The translations under genes and the position numbers were made by a program. From contig NZ_BAIV01000009.1 in the NCBI RefSeq assembly GCF_000517545.1, positions 62,001-126,000 on the forward strand: a stretch of 64,000 bases of DNA, read 5' to 3'. This DNA is from Bacteroides reticulotermitis JCM 10512. GTDB taxonomy: Bacteria; Bacteroidota; Bacteroidia; Bacteroidales; Bacteroidaceae. Positions 28,529 to 39,104 of this stretch are shown here, piece by piece (within the stretch, counting starts at the first letter, position 1; each line of letters opens with the position of its first letter). The notes beneath the pieces were generated by a model. That model was not told the DNA's origin and made no database searches. It worked only from the letters and a program-made list of their open reading frames with translations.

Positions 28529-29182
28529 TTAATAAAGCGACTCACCTAAGAATGTGAATATCAACCCCGCTACCGACACCAATATTACAATTCCCCCGAT
28601 TATGCGATTTAACAACCAAATGCCACGCAAATTAAACTTCGTACGTACTTTATTAACAAAATAAGTGATTCCGAACCACCATGACAAGGCCCCTAAAGCG
28701 ATCGCAAAGTAGCCCGTTATTTCCTCAAACACTAACACACCGGGCTGCACGAATGCAAAACGGGCGAAAAGTCCGATAAATAAAAAGATGATTAATGGAT
28801 TGGAAAGTGTGACGGCAAACGCCGTTATAAAGTTATGGAAATAAGTTCCTTTACTGGAAGAAGCTGGACGAATAGACTGAACCGGATTGCTGCGAAAGGT
28901 GTAAATACCAAAAAGGAATAGCATAATACTGCCCAGTAATTGTAAATAGAAAATGTTTTTATTGATATAGTCGAACACAAAGCTCATGCCATAGCCAGTC
29001 AGCAAAGCATAAGCAATATCGCTCAAAGAGGCTCCTAAACCTGTTACGAAGCCATACCAGCGGCCTTTATTAAGGGTGCGCTGTATGCAAAGAACCCCTA
29101 CCGGACCCAGTGGCGCGGACACGACAACTCCGATAATAAATCCTTTTACTAATATATCAAATATCGTTTCTATCTGAATCAT
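28529..29182 (-). CDS. LysE-family translocator
   Basis: This 217-residue inner-membrane protein with about six hydrophobic segments carries the LysE/RhtB signature near the N-terminus (GFIIGVVVSAPLGPVGVLCIQRTLNKGRWYG split over residues 14-45). Family members export amino acids or related metabolites. It is the first gene of the leftward operon with DUF4924, rmlD and prfC, and is divergent from purL. The exported substrate is unknown. Confidence 0.83.
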   Translation of the reverse strand: MIQIETIFDILVKGFIIGVVVSAPLGPVGVLCIQRTLNKGRWYGFVTGLGASLSDIAYALLTGYGMSFVFDYINKNIFYLQLLGSIMLFLFGIYTFRSNPVQSIRPASSSKGTYFHNFITAFAVTLSNPLIIFLFIGLFARFAFVQPGVLVFEEITGYFAIALGALSWWFGITYFVNKVRTKFNLRGIWLLNRIIGGIVILVSVAGLIFTFLGESLY

Positions 29183-29289
29183 GTCGCAAATATCGCACTT
29201 TTTTATGATACGGGAATAGGTTATTAACGTTTTTTCGATTCGAGCTTGACAAATTCATACTTTTATATCGGAAGCAATACGATTTTGTT

Positions 29290-29297
29290 TATCTTTG
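29290..29297 (+). promoter_or_regulatory. -7 promoter box of purL
   Basis: TATCTTTG matches TAnnTTTG 35 bases before the purL start; the -33 region is poor. No PurR-like or riboswitch sequence is seen. Confidence 0.55.
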
Positions 29298-29331
29298 CAC
29301 ACAGAAAAATCTGTAAATTCAAAATAGACAC

Positions 29332-32300
29332 ATGATTCTTTTTTTCAGAACCCCTTCCAAGAGCGTGATTGCCGTAGAGAGTAATCAACCGCTCATCTCA
29401 GACGATAGTAATAAACTCTGCTGGCTTTTTGGCGAAGCTGTGACGGAAAGTGAAGAAAACTTGAAAGGCTACTTCGTTGGACCACGTCGCGAAATGATCA
29501 CTCCCTGGAGTACAAACGCGGTAGAAATCACCCAGAACATGGGGATTGAAGGACTTAGCCGCATTGAAGAGTATTTCCCGGTTCAAGACGAAAACGCCGA
29601 TTACGACTCCATGTTGCAACGCATGTACAAAGGGCTTAATCAGGAAATATTCACAACAAACCGGCAACCGGAACCAATCCTTTACATCGATAATCTAGAG
29701 GTGTATAATGAGAAAGAAGGACTGGCATTGTCGGAAGAAGAAATGGACTATCTGAAGAAGATGGAAAACGATTTGGGACGTAAACTTACTGACTCAGAGG
29801 TTTTCGGATTCGCCCAAATTAACTCCGAACACTGTCGCCATAAAATATTTGGTGGTACGTTCATCATCGATGGAGTTGAGCAGGAATCGTCTTTATTCCA
29901 ATTAATCAAGAAGACAACTCAGGAAAACCCCAATAAGATCATTTCTGCCTATAAAGACAATGTGGCTTTTGCAGAAGGCCCGGTTATTGAGCAATTCGCT
30001 CCGGCAGATCATTCTAAACCCGATTTTTTCCGGATTAAAGAAATCAAAAGCGTTATCTCGCTAAAAGCGGAAACTCATAACTTCCCTACAACTGTTGAAC
30101 CGTTCAACGGAGCTTCAACCGGTACAGGTGGTGAGATTCGTGACCGTATGGCGGGCGGTAAAGGCTCATGGCCGATTGCCGGTACTGCTGTGTACATGAC
30201 TTCGTATCCGCGTACTGAAGAGGGACGCGAATGGGAAGATATACTACCGGTTCGGGAATGGTTATATCAAACTCCGGAACAGATCTTAATAAAGGCTTCT
30301 AACGGTGCATCCGACTTCGGTAACAAATTCGGCCAACCGCTGATTTGTGGTTCCGTATTGACATTTGAACATGCGGAAAACGAGGAAGAATATGCCTATG
30401 ACAAAGTTATTATGCTTGCCGGTGGAGTGGGTTATGGCGCTGAACGCGACTGCCTGAAAGGTAAACCGGAAGTAGGTAATAAAGTAGTGGTTATCGGAGG
30501 GGATAACTACCGCATTGGACTGGGTGGCGGTTCGGTTTCTTCGGTTGACACCGGACGCTATAGCAGCGGTATCGAACTAAATGCCGTACAGCGTGCGAAT
30601 GCTGAGATGCAGAAACGGGCGAACAATGTAATTCGCGCGCTTTGCGAAGAGGATGTGAATCCGGTTGTATCCATTCATGATCACGGTTCTGCCGGACACG
30701 TCAACTGCTTATCGGAATTGGTAGAAGAAAGTGGCGGTTTGATCGACATGAGCAAATTGCCTATCGGAGACAAAACATTGTCAGCTAAAGAAATCATCGC
30801 GAATGAAAGTCAGGAGCGTATGGGATTACTTATTAAAGAGGAAGCTCTGGATCATGTTCGCAAGATTGCCGAACGCGAACGGGCACCGATGTATGTGGTT
30901 GGCGAAACGACAGGCGATCATCACTTCTCTTTCCAACAAGCCGATGGCGTACGTCCGTTTGACTTGGCTGTAGACCAAATGTTCGGTTCTTCTCCGAAAA
31001 CATATATGATCGACAAGACTGTGGAGCGTCATTATAAGATGCCTGAGTATGAATTGTCGAAACTTCATGAATACTTAACGAATGTATTGCAGCTTGAAGC
31101 TGTGGCATGTAAAGACTGGCTAACGAATAAGGTAGACCGCTCTGTAACAGGCCGGGTAGCTCGTCAGCAATGCCAGGGCGAACTTCAGTTGCCTCTGAGC
31201 GACTGTGGAGTTGTAACACTGGACTATCGGGGAGAAAAAGGAATCGCTACTTCGATTGGCCATGCTCCGCAAGCTATTTTGGCGAACCCGGCAGCAGGAT
31301 CTATTCTTTCTGTTTCTGAATCGCTTACCAATTTAATATGGGCTCCGCTAGTTGATGGCATGGACAGCATTTCTCTTTCTGCCAACTGGATGTGGCCATG
31401 CCGCTCACAAGAGGGTGAGGATGCTCGTTTGTATACGGCGGTAAAAGCGCTGAGCGACTTCTGCTGTGCACTGCAAATCAATGTTCCTACCGGAAAGGAC
31501 TCGTTGTCAATGACTCAGAAATATCCGAATGGCGAGAAGGTGATTTCTCCGGGAACGGTTATCGTATCTGCCGGAGCTGAAGTTTCAGACGTTAAGAAGG
31601 TTGTTTCTCCGGTATTAGTGAATGATGAAAAAACAACGCTTTATCATATCGACTTTAGCTTTGACTCACTGAAACTCGGTGGTTCTGCTTTCGCACAATC
31701 ATTGGGCAAAGTAGGTAACGAGGTTCCTTGTGTACAGGACTCGGAGTATTTCCGCGACGCATTCTTGGCTGTACAAGAATTGGTTCACAAGGAACTGATT
31801 CTAGCCGGCCATGATATTTCAGCCGGTGGTCTGATTACGACCCTGCTCGAAATGTGCTTCGCCAATGTGGAAGGTGGATTGGATATCAACCTCAACCAGA
31901 TTAAGGAAAATGACCTTGTGAAGGTTTTGTTTGCAGAAAATCCGGGTATTGTTATCCAGATCAGCGACAAGCACAAAGAGGAAGTTAATAAGATATTGGA
32001 AGAAGCAGGTGTGGGATATGTCAAATTGGGTAAACCAACCGACGAACGCCACATTCTCGTGACTAAAGAGGATGCTACTTACCAATTTGGTATCGATCAT
32101 ATGCGTGATGTATGGTACTCTTCTTCTTACTTGCTCGACCGCAAGCAATCGATGAATGGTTGTGCCAAGAAGCGTTTTGAAAACTATAAGATGCAACCTT
32201 TAGAGCTAGCTTTCATGCCGGAGTTCAAAGGAAAGCTTTCACAATATGGGCTTGACGCAGGCCGTCGGACTCCAAGTGGCATCCGTGCTGCCGTTATCCG

Positions 32301-33036
32301 TGAAAAAGGATCGAACAGTGAACGTGAAATGGCCTACGCACTTTACCTAGCAGGTTTTGATGTGAAAGATGTCACGATGACAGATCTCAGCAGCGGTCGT
32401 GAGACTTTGGAAGACGTCAACATGATTACGTATGTAGGCGGATTCTCCAACTCCGACGTTTTAGGTTCTGCCAAGGGCTGGGCCGGTGGTTTCTTGTATA
32501 ACCCGAAAGCTAAAGAAGCGCTTGATAAATTCTATGCGCGTGAAGATACACTTTCGCTAGGTATTTGTAACGGCTGTCAGTTGATGATCGAACTGGGACT
32601 TATCAACCCCGAACATGAGAAGAAGAGCAAGATGCTTCACAATGATTCGCATAAGTTTGAATCAGAGTTCACCAGTGTCACCATTCCAACAAACCGTAGC
32701 GTAATGTTCGGTTCGTTGAGCGGAAGCAAGATCGGTGTATGGGTAGCTCACGGTGAAGGTAAATTCTCTCTTCCGTATGACGAGAGCAAATATAATGTTG
32801 TAGCCAAATACAACTACGATGAATATCCGGGCAATCCGAATGGATCGGATTATTCGATCGCTGCATTGGCTAGCGCAGATGGACGCCACTTGGCTATGAT
32901 GCCACACCCGGAACGTTCGATTCTTCCTTGGCAAAACGGATATTATCCGACTGACCGAGTAAAGAACGATCAAGTAACTCCGTGGATGGAAGCATTTGTC
33001 AACGCTCGCCGCTGGATCGAAGGCAAGGTAAAATAA
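29332..33036 (+). CDS. purL: Phosphoribosylformylglycinamidine synthase (single chain)
   Basis: PurL converts FGAR, glutamine and ATP to FGAM in purine synthesis. The 1234-residue chain is the large fused form also seen in proteobacteria: N-terminal PurS-like region, two ATP-binding halves (EHCRHKIFGGTFIIDG; SLKAETHNFPTTVEPFNGASTG TGGEIRD), and a C-terminal glutamine amidotransferase domain. That domain has the nucleophile Cys in GICNGCQLMIELG and the His/Glu pair in MPHPERSILP. The frame is intact over 3.7 kb. It has its own promoter and ends at a strong hairpin. Confidence 0.97.
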   Translation: MILFFRTPSKSVIAVESNQPLISDDSNKLCWLFGEAVTESEENLKGYFVGPRREMITPWSTNAVEITQNMGIEGLSRIEEYFPVQDENADYDSMLQRMYKGLNQEIFTTNRQPEPILYIDNLEVYNEKEGLALSEEEMDYLKKMENDLGRKLTDSEVFGFAQINSEHCRHKIFGGTFIIDGVEQESSLFQLIKKTTQENPNKIISAYKDNVAFAEGPVIEQFAPADHSKPDFFRIKEIKSVISLKAETHNFPTTVEPFNGASTGTGGEIRDRMAGGKGSWPIAGTAVYMTSYPRTEEGREWEDILPVREWLYQTPEQILIKASNGASDFGNKFGQPLICGSVLTFEHAENEEEYAYDKVIMLAGGVGYGAERDCLKGKPEVGNKVVVIGGDNYRIGLGGGSVSSVDTGRYSSGIELNAVQRANAEMQKRANNVIRALCEEDVNPVVSIHDHGSAGHVNCLSELVEESGGLIDMSKLPIGDKTLSAKEIIANESQERMGLLIKEEALDHVRKIAERERAPMYVVGETTGDHHFSFQQADGVRPFDLAVDQMFGSSPKTYMIDKTVERHYKMPEYELSKLHEYLTNVLQLEAVACKDWLTNKVDRSVTGRVARQQCQGELQLPLSDCGVVTLDYRGEKGIATSIGHAPQAILANPAAGSILSVSESLTNLIWAPLVDGMDSISLSANWMWPCRSQEGEDARLYTAVKALSDFCCALQINVPTGKDSLSMTQKYPNGEKVISPGTVIVSAGAEVSDVKKVVSPVLVNDEKTTLYHIDFSFDSLKLGGSAFAQSLGKVGNEVPCVQDSEYFRDAFLAVQELVHKELILAGHDISAGGLITTLLEMCFANVEGGLDINLNQIKENDLVKVLFAENPGIVIQISDKHKEEVNKILEEAGVGYVKLGKPTDERHILVTKEDATYQFGIDHMRDVWYSSSYLLDRKQSMNGCAKKRFENYKMQPLELAFMPEFKGKLSQYGLDAGRRTPSGIRAAVIREKGSNSEREMAYALYLAGFDVKDVTMTDLSSGRETLEDVNMITYVGGFSNSDVLGSAKGWAGGFLYNPKAKEALDKFYAREDTLSLGICNGCQLMIELGLINPEHEKKSKMLHNDSHKFESEFTSVTIPTNRSVMFGSLSGSKIGVWVAHGEGKFSLPYDESKYNVVAKYNYDEYPGNPNGSDYSIAALASADGRHLAMMPHPERSILPWQNGYYPTDRVKNDQVTPWMEAFVNARRWIEGKVK

Positions 33037-33058
33037 CCTTTTCTTCTGTAAAATAAAT

Positions 33059-33137
33059 AAAGACTGCTACTTTGATTGCTCTCCGAAATGTGAGATTAAA
33101 TACTCCCGGAGACCAATCAAAGTAGCAGTCTTTTATT
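33059..33137 (+). terminator. Terminator of purL with a very long stem
   Basis: AAGACTGCTACTTTGATTG (33059-33078) pairs perfectly with CAATCAAAGTAGCAGTCTT, and an inner TCTCCG/CGGAGA pair extends it; TTTT follows. The rest of 33037-33362 holds this hairpin and the next promoter, nothing else recognised. Confidence 0.9.
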
Positions 33138-33275
33138 TTCCTCCGTCTACACCTCCCCCGATGCGTAGACAAAATATGGATTGGAAATATTTCTCAACAA
33201 ATAAACGCACTAAGCCTTACCCTAAAGCGTCGCAATCGCTTTAAAACAATGCGTATCCTTATCTTCCTCTAAAAT

Positions 33276-33306
33276 TTTGCATATCCAAAAAATCTTCTTA
33301 CTTTTG
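33276..33306 (+). promoter_or_regulatory. Consensus promoter of the 33.4-kb HTCS gene
   Basis: TTTG (33276-33279), 19 bases and TACTTTTG (33299-33306) match both Bacteroidetes boxes, 57 bases before the start. Confidence 0.75.
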
Positions 33307-33362
33307 TAAATCTCCCCCCTCAAAATAGAACAAGATTTATTAATCCTAAAGTTCCTGTTAAT

Positions 33363-36300
33363 ATGAAAAAATGGATTTTTCTTTTCTTGCTAGCCCCTCT
33401 AATGTGCTTAGCACAAACTTATCAATACTTGGGGGTAGAAGACGGGCTGAGCAATCGAAGGGTATACTATATCCAAAAAGATTCCGTAGGCTATATGTGG
33501 TTTCTGACTCACGAAGGAATCGATCGTTTTAACGGCAAAGAGTTTAAACGGTATCAACTAATGGATGGCAATCAGGAAGTAAATTCGTTGCTGAACTTTA
33601 ATTGGCTATATATCGATAAGGAAGGTACTTTGTGGGAAGTTGGCCGAAAAGGAAGAATCTTTCGGTATGACCGCCTGCACGACCATTTTGAACTCGTTTA
33701 CAAATTACCGGAAAACAGCGATCAGCAAATACCGTCCCTGACAAGCTACAGTTGGATCGACGAAGCAAATAATATATGGCTGTGCAATGAAGACAGTCTG
33801 TTCTTCTATAATATTCCTACGCAAAAGGTAACCAAGATAAAGAACAAAATAGGTGAAGTCATTACCAATGTTAAACAGCTGGATCAAACCCATTTTTTCG
33901 TTGGAACAGAAAAGGGGGTTCATTACGCTCAACTAAACAAACAGAAGCAATCACTAACCTCGCTTAAGAAACTGACGAGCGGAATATTACCGATCAATGA
34001 ACTGTATTTCGATGGTAAAACCGGGAAATTATTTATTGGTACGTTTCAACAGGGTATTCTTGTTTATGACAGTCATACGCAAAAGATTATTCAGCCTCAA
34101 CATTTCCTGAGCGATATAAATGTTTCGAAAATCAAACCGCTCAATGAGAAGGAGCTGTTAATAGCCACGGACGGAACCGGAATCTATAAGATAAACACAG
34201 ATACCTATCAAATAGAACCCTATATTGTTGCTGACTACAACCGTTACAATGAAATGAATGGCAATAGCATCAACGATATTTATATAGATGATGAAAAGCG
34301 TATCTGGATGGCAAACTACCCGATAGGAATTACAATACGCAACAATCAATATTCAAGTTATACCTGGATCAAACATTCGATCGGCAATAAACAGTCGTTG
34401 CTGAATGATCAGGTTAATTCAATCATCGAAGATTCTGATGGCGATTTATGGTTTGGTACGAATAATGGTATCAGCCATCTGAATAATAAAACAGGAATAT
34501 GGAATTCTTACCTAAGTAATTTTGAGCAGGCTCGAAAGAACAAGAATCAGATATTCACAACTTTGTGTGAGGTCTCTCCGGGTATCATCTGGGCAGGAGG
34601 ATACGGTCCGTATATCTATCAGATTAACAAATCAAGTGGAGCTATCCAGTTTATAACTCCCAATAAGTTTATCAACAAAAACGTTCCTTCGGATAAGTAT
34701 ATACAGAAGATCCTAAAAGATTCGCAAGGCGACATCTGGATTGGAGGTTATTATAATCTTCAACGCATCAACTTCCAAAATAAAGAGACACGTATTTACG
34801 AAGGTTTGAATTCAATCACCACCATCATCGAAAAGAACGAGAAAGAGATGTGGATCGGCTGTGCCACGGGTGTCTATACATTAGACAAAAGGACCGGAAA
34901 ATTTGAACGAATCAAACTCAACGAAGAATCTACCTATATATATAGTTTGTACGCTGACAAAACCGGCCTGCTATACATCGGTACGAGTGGTTCCGGACTA
35001 TTCATATACAGTCCGCAAACCAAACTATTCGCTAACTACAATACGGATAATTGTACCCTGATATCGAACAACATCTACACGATTTTATCTGCCAACGACA
35101 ATGAGATACTTATAAGCACCGAAAGCGGCTTAACCAGTTTTTATCCGGACCAAAAGATATTCCATCATTGGACCAAAGAGATGGGATTGACTTCGACCCA
35201 ATTCAACGCTGTATCGGGTACGCTACGCAAAAACAATAATTTCATTTTTGGTGGTAACAACGGAGCGGTTGAATTCAACAAGAACAGGAAATTGCCTCAT
35301 CAGTATTCTTCCAAGATGATATTCAGTGACTTCAAGCTATTCTATCAAACGATTTATCCGGGATCACCGGGTTCCCCCCTATCCAAGGATATCAACGAAA
35401 CGAAACTCTTGGAACTGAAATACAACCAGAACATCTTTTCAATACAGGTTTCATCGATTAACTATGATTATCCAACCAACATTTTATACTCGTGGAAGTT
35501 GGAAGGGTTTTACGAAGAGTGGAGTAAGCCGAGCACGGAAAATACGATTCGGTATACCAACTTGGCTCCGGGAAAATATACACTATTCGTACGTGCAGTC
35601 TCGAACGAAGATAAACGAATGACACTGGAAGAAAGAAGTATCGATATTATTGTCGCACAACCGTTCTGGCTGTCTTTCTGGGCGATACTCATTTATACGA
35701 TTATCATAATACTGATTGCAATAACTGCCTTGCGTATCTATATACTCCGTAAACAACGTAAAGCTTCCGATGAGAAAATAGACTTCTTCATCAATACGGC
35801 ACACGACATCCGAACACCATTGACGCTAATCAAAGCTCCTCTGGAGGAGATGCAGGAGAAAGAAGACTTAAGCCAAGAGGCTGTTGTTAATATGAATACA
35901 GCTTTGCGAAATGTCAATGCACTGTTGCGTCTGACAACAAACCTGATCAACTTCGAACGTGCGAATATATATTCATCCGAATTGTATGTATCGGAACAGG
36001 AGTTGAATACATTCATGACCGGCATATTCAATGTATTTATGCCGTATGCCAAGGTCAGACATATCAACTTTACGTATGAAAGCAACTTCCGCTACTCAAA
36101 CGTGTGGTTCGACAAAGAAAAAATGGAGTCGATCATGAAAAACGTTATATCAAACGCTTTGAAGTACACCTTGGAAAATGGAACTGTGCATATATTCGTC
36201 AGCGAAAGCAGTGATTCGTGGAGTGTTGAAGTGAAAGATACCGGAATCGGTATTCCGGCTCATGAGCAGAATAAGCTTTTCAGGCTACACTTCCGGGGAG

Positions 36301-37340
36301 GTAATGCAATCAATTCCAAGATTACAGGAAGCGGAATCGGATTGATGCTCGTCGGACGGTTGGTGAATTTACACAAAGGTAAGATTAGTCTGAATAGTGT
36401 GGAGAACCAAGGTTCGTTAATCAAAATAACGTTCCCTAAAGAGATCAAAAATGCTCGTAGAGCAGTGAGCACAGTTATAAAGGAAACAGAAATAGACAGT
36501 TCACATTTAGACAATATACCGTCCAAGGCCATCTATCAAAGCATGCAACAGAAGCAGAATGCGAATAATATGCATATATTGGTCGTGGAGGATAACGATG
36601 AATTGCGGAATTATCTTCTGCAAACATTATCGGAACTTTATGCGGTACAGACTTGTACCAACGGTAAAGAAGCGGTGGAGCTACTTAAAGATTATAAACC
36701 GGATTTGGTTATTTCGGATATTATGATGCCGGAGATGCCGGGCGATGAATTATGCGTCTTCATCAAGAATAACATTGAGACATCACACATCCCTGTTATC
36801 TTGCTTACCGCACTGAATGAGGACAAGAATATATTGTCGGGACTCGAGAGCGGAGCGGATGAGTATGTAATCAAGCCATTCAATATAGGTATATTAAAAG
36901 CAACAATCGCCAATCTGTTGACTAACCGGGCACTTTTACGTCAGAAGTATGCGGATATCAAATTTGAAGAAGAAGAGCAAACCGATCAACACATCAACAG
37001 TACTAAAGATATTGATTGGAAGTTCATTGCGTCCGTACGCCGGAATATTACAGACAATATAAACAATCCGGCATTGACGGTAGATTTCTTAGCGGGTTTA
37101 ATGAACATGAGCCGTACCAGCTTCTATAATAAGATAAAAGCCCTAACCGATCAGGCACCGGGAGACTATATCCGGCTGATCCGATTGAATAAGGCGGTAC
37201 AGCTACTCAAAGAAGAAACCTATACAGTAACTGAAATCGCTGAGATGACTGGGTTCAACGATGCCAAATATTTCCGCGAAGTATTCAAGAAACAATTTAA
37301 TACAACTCCCAGCAAGTATTGGAAAGAGAAAAAGGAATGA
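33363..37340 (+). CDS. Hybrid two-component system with beta-propeller sensor
   Basis: This is a one-protein sensor and regulator of 1325 residues. In order: signal peptide (1-17), two-bladed-type Reg_prop propeller (about 20-690, repeats such as DSDGDLWFGTNNGISHL), Y_Y_Y domain (about 700-765), a TM helix (about 775-800), and HisKA with the phosphorylated His at residue 814 (NTAHDIRTPLTL). HATPase (SNALKYTLENG, DTGIGIP, GSGIGL), a receiver with Asp1119 (LVISDIMMPEMPGDE) and a C-terminal AraC HTH (LTVDFLAGLMNMSRTSFYNKI) complete it. HTCSs of this form sense oligosaccharides and activate glycan-use loci. No SusC/SusD pair lies nearby, so its target is elsewhere or is the convergent GHL10 gene. 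Confidence 0.95.
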   Translation: MKKWIFLFLLAPLMCLAQTYQYLGVEDGLSNRRVYYIQKDSVGYMWFLTHEGIDRFNGKEFKRYQLMDGNQEVNSLLNFNWLYIDKEGTLWEVGRKGRIFRYDRLHDHFELVYKLPENSDQQIPSLTSYSWIDEANNIWLCNEDSLFFYNIPTQKVTKIKNKIGEVITNVKQLDQTHFFVGTEKGVHYAQLNKQKQSLTSLKKLTSGILPINELYFDGKTGKLFIGTFQQGILVYDSHTQKIIQPQHFLSDINVSKIKPLNEKELLIATDGTGIYKINTDTYQIEPYIVADYNRYNEMNGNSINDIYIDDEKRIWMANYPIGITIRNNQYSSYTWIKHSIGNKQSLLNDQVNSIIEDSDGDLWFGTNNGISHLNNKTGIWNSYLSNFEQARKNKNQIFTTLCEVSPGIIWAGGYGPYIYQINKSSGAIQFITPNKFINKNVPSDKYIQKILKDSQGDIWIGGYYNLQRINFQNKETRIYEGLNSITTIIEKNEKEMWIGCATGVYTLDKRTGKFERIKLNEESTYIYSLYADKTGLLYIGTSGSGLFIYSPQTKLFANYNTDNCTLISNNIYTILSANDNEILISTESGLTSFYPDQKIFHHWTKEMGLTSTQFNAVSGTLRKNNNFIFGGNNGAVEFNKNRKLPHQYSSKMIFSDFKLFYQTIYPGSPGSPLSKDINETKLLELKYNQNIFSIQVSSINYDYPTNILYSWKLEGFYEEWSKPSTENTIRYTNLAPGKYTLFVRAVSNEDKRMTLEERSIDIIVAQPFWLSFWAILIYTIIIILIAITALRIYILRKQRKASDEKIDFFINTAHDIRTPLTLIKAPLEEMQEKEDLSQEAVVNMNTALRNVNALLRLTTNLINFERANIYSSELYVSEQELNTFMTGIFNVFMPYAKVRHINFTYESNFRYSNVWFDKEKMESIMKNVISNALKYTLENGTVHIFVSESSDSWSVEVKDTGIGIPAHEQNKLFRLHFRGGNAINSKITGSGIGLMLVGRLVNLHKGKISLNSVENQGSLIKITFPKEIKNARRAVSTVIKETEIDSSHLDNIPSKAIYQSMQQKQNANNMHILVVEDNDELRNYLLQTLSELYAVQTCTNGKEAVELLKDYKPDLVISDIMMPEMPGDELCVFIKNNIETSHIPVILLTALNEDKNILSGLESGADEYVIKPFNIGILKATIANLLTNRALLRQKYADIKFEEEEQTDQHINSTKDIDWKFIASVRRNITDNINNPALTVDFLAGLMNMSRTSFYNKIKALTDQAPGDYIRLIRLNKAVQLLKEETYTVTEIAEMTGFNDAKYFREVFKKQFNTTPSKYWKEKKE

Positions 37341-37432
37341 TTGTTTATTTCAAATCATTCCGCAGGAAGACTTTATGCACTTAGTAGTCACCTTGCAATC
37401 ATCCCGAACATATTGAGTTATACATACAAAAT

Positions 37433-37473
37433 CAGCCGGATAAAAGAGGGATCTACCCTTTCTTATCCGGCTG
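37433..37473. terminator. Bidirectional terminator between HTCS and GHL10 gene
   Basis: CAGCCGGATAA (37433-37443) pairs with TTATCCGGCTG (37463-37473) between two convergent genes; T-rich on the plus side and A-rich upstream, so it can serve both strands. Confidence 0.8.
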
Positions 37474-37500
37474 TTTCTATCATACTTAATCGAGTGATTC

Positions 37501-39012
37501 TTATAATTTCACCTTCTTACTTACTGATTTGGACTCGTTGTGAAGACGGTCAAGTGCAGTTACGACATAACGGTATTTCGTTTTGCCGTCATCGTAAGGC
37601 AGCTTATAAAAGCTATCACGTGTAATAGCCACAATATGTGACGGATCTTCAAGGTTTACTTTTTCTTTGCCTTCAAAGCGATAGACTACATATTGAATAG
37701 CTTTATCCATTTCGGCTTCAGCTTTCGGAGCTGTCCAGAAAAGGATATATCCATCTTCCGTCCACACCTTCTTCACCTTACGTACTTTATCCGGTGCTTT
37801 ATTATCTATGAAGTCGAACGTGGGCACCAGAGCCGGATACTTGTGATAGCTTGTCATCAACGCATCCCGGTATCTACCCTGATTTTCAACGACCGCTGCT
37901 GCGTACCATTGACAACTTCCTCCAATTGTTTGGTAAGCGCGCTGTAAAGCCATCTTCCGAGGAAGCTGGTTCATAGCCGGATTTTGTGGATCGGCATTCT
38001 GAATGGTATTTGGAACCGACTGACCGATAAACAGAGGACGGTTTCCGGTATTCTTAGCCCACCACTTAATCAGGGTTTCATAATCGGCAGCTTTATGGCC
38101 GATCTCCCAATAAATCTGTGGAATGTTATAGTCTACCCATCCTTCGCGTGCCCACAACAACACATCGGCATACAAATCGTCATAGTTCTGTAAACCATTG
38201 GTATTGCTGCCCAACGGATCGCTTTTCTGATTACGGTAGATGCCGAAGGGGCTGATACCGAACTTCACCCAAGGCTTCACACCGCGAATGGTTTCGTGAA
38301 TCTTTTTAATCAGGATATTAACATTGCTACGTCTCCAATCACCTCTATTACTAAATCCGCCTCCATAACGAGCAAAGCTGGCATTATCGGGGAATTCCAC
38401 TCCCTTAATGGGGTACGGATAGAAGTAGTCGTCCATGTGAATGGCGTCGACATCATAACGGGAAACAATATCGGTAATAATCTTGCAAATATAATCGCGG
38501 CTTTCGGGAAGCGCGGGGTCAAAAAACAATTGATCGCCATAGGTTACAAACCATTCGGGATGCTCGTTATAAATATGCATCGGTGCCAATGAGTTCTTCA
38601 GTGAGGTCTTGACACGATAGGGATTAATCCAGGCATGAAACTCCATATTACGTTTATGGCACTCTTCGATCATAAACTGCATCGGGTCCCATAAAGGAGA
38701 AGGCATCTGCCCTTGAACTCCTGTCAGGTAGCGACTCCAAGGTTCGTACTGGGAAGCGTATAAAGCATCGGCTTCCGGACGTATCTGGAAGATAATAGCA
38801 TTAATGCCTGCCTCCTGAAGAGAGTTTAACTGACTGACAAGTATTTGTTGCAAACGTTGAGTGGGAATACCCCGAAACTGTCCGTTAACAGCTTGTATCC
38901 ATGCACCCCGGAATTCCCGTTTGGGAGCCATATTGGTTGTAGGCACTTGTGCTTCTACTCCTAGAACACAAAGAAAAGCCAACAGAAAAAGATAGTTTTT
39001 CAGATTCACCAT
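37501..39012 (-). CDS. Secreted GHL10-type glycoside hydrolase-like protein
   Basis: This 503-residue exported protein has a signal peptide (about 1-21, ending GVEAQ). A glycosyl-hydrolase-like family 10 (GHL10) domain follows (REFRGAWIQAVNGQ, INAIIFQIRPEADALY, MEFHAWINPYR, DAIHMDDYFYPYP with the acidic DD pair), then a C-terminal fibronectin-like region. GHL10 proteins resemble TIM-barrel glycosidases; few have tested substrates. It is convergent with the HTCS and divergent from uvrA. A second GHL10 protein lies at 42.9 kb. Confidence 0.87.
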   Translation of the reverse strand: MVNLKNYLFLLAFLCVLGVEAQVPTTNMAPKREFRGAWIQAVNGQFRGIPTQRLQQILVSQLNSLQEAGINAIIFQIRPEADALYASQYEPWSRYLTGVQGQMPSPLWDPMQFMIEECHKRNMEFHAWINPYRVKTSLKNSLAPMHIYNEHPEWFVTYGDQLFFDPALPESRDYICKIITDIVSRYDVDAIHMDDYFYPYPIKGVEFPDNASFARYGGGFSNRGDWRRSNVNILIKKIHETIRGVKPWVKFGISPFGIYRNQKSDPLGSNTNGLQNYDDLYADVLLWAREGWVDYNIPQIYWEIGHKAADYETLIKWWAKNTGNRPLFIGQSVPNTIQNADPQNPAMNQLPRKMALQRAYQTIGGSCQWYAAAVVENQGRYRDALMTSYHKYPALVPTFDFIDNKAPDKVRKVKKVWTEDGYILFWTAPKAEAEMDKAIQYVVYRFEGKEKVNLEDPSHIVAITRDSFYKLPYDDGKTKYRYVVTALDRLHNESKSVSKKVKL

Positions 39013-39038
39013 AGTTCTTAAATCGTAATAATGTGACG

Positions 39039-39046
39039 CAAAGATA
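39039..39046 (-). promoter_or_regulatory. -7 box of the leftward GHL10 gene
   Basis: On the minus strand TATCTTTG (39046-39039) matches TAnnTTTG, 27 bases upstream of the start. Confidence 0.5.
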
Positions 39047-39069
39047 ATACAAACTCTCGATAAATTCGC

Positions 39070-39077
39070 TAACTTTG
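39070..39077 (+). promoter_or_regulatory. -7 box of uvrA
   Basis: TAACTTTG matches TAnnTTTG, 28 bases before the uvrA start; no clear -33 box and no palindrome suggestive of a damage-response operator. Confidence 0.5.
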
Positions 39078-39104
39078 CCGCCTACCATAAAAAAGAAGTA
39101 TTTT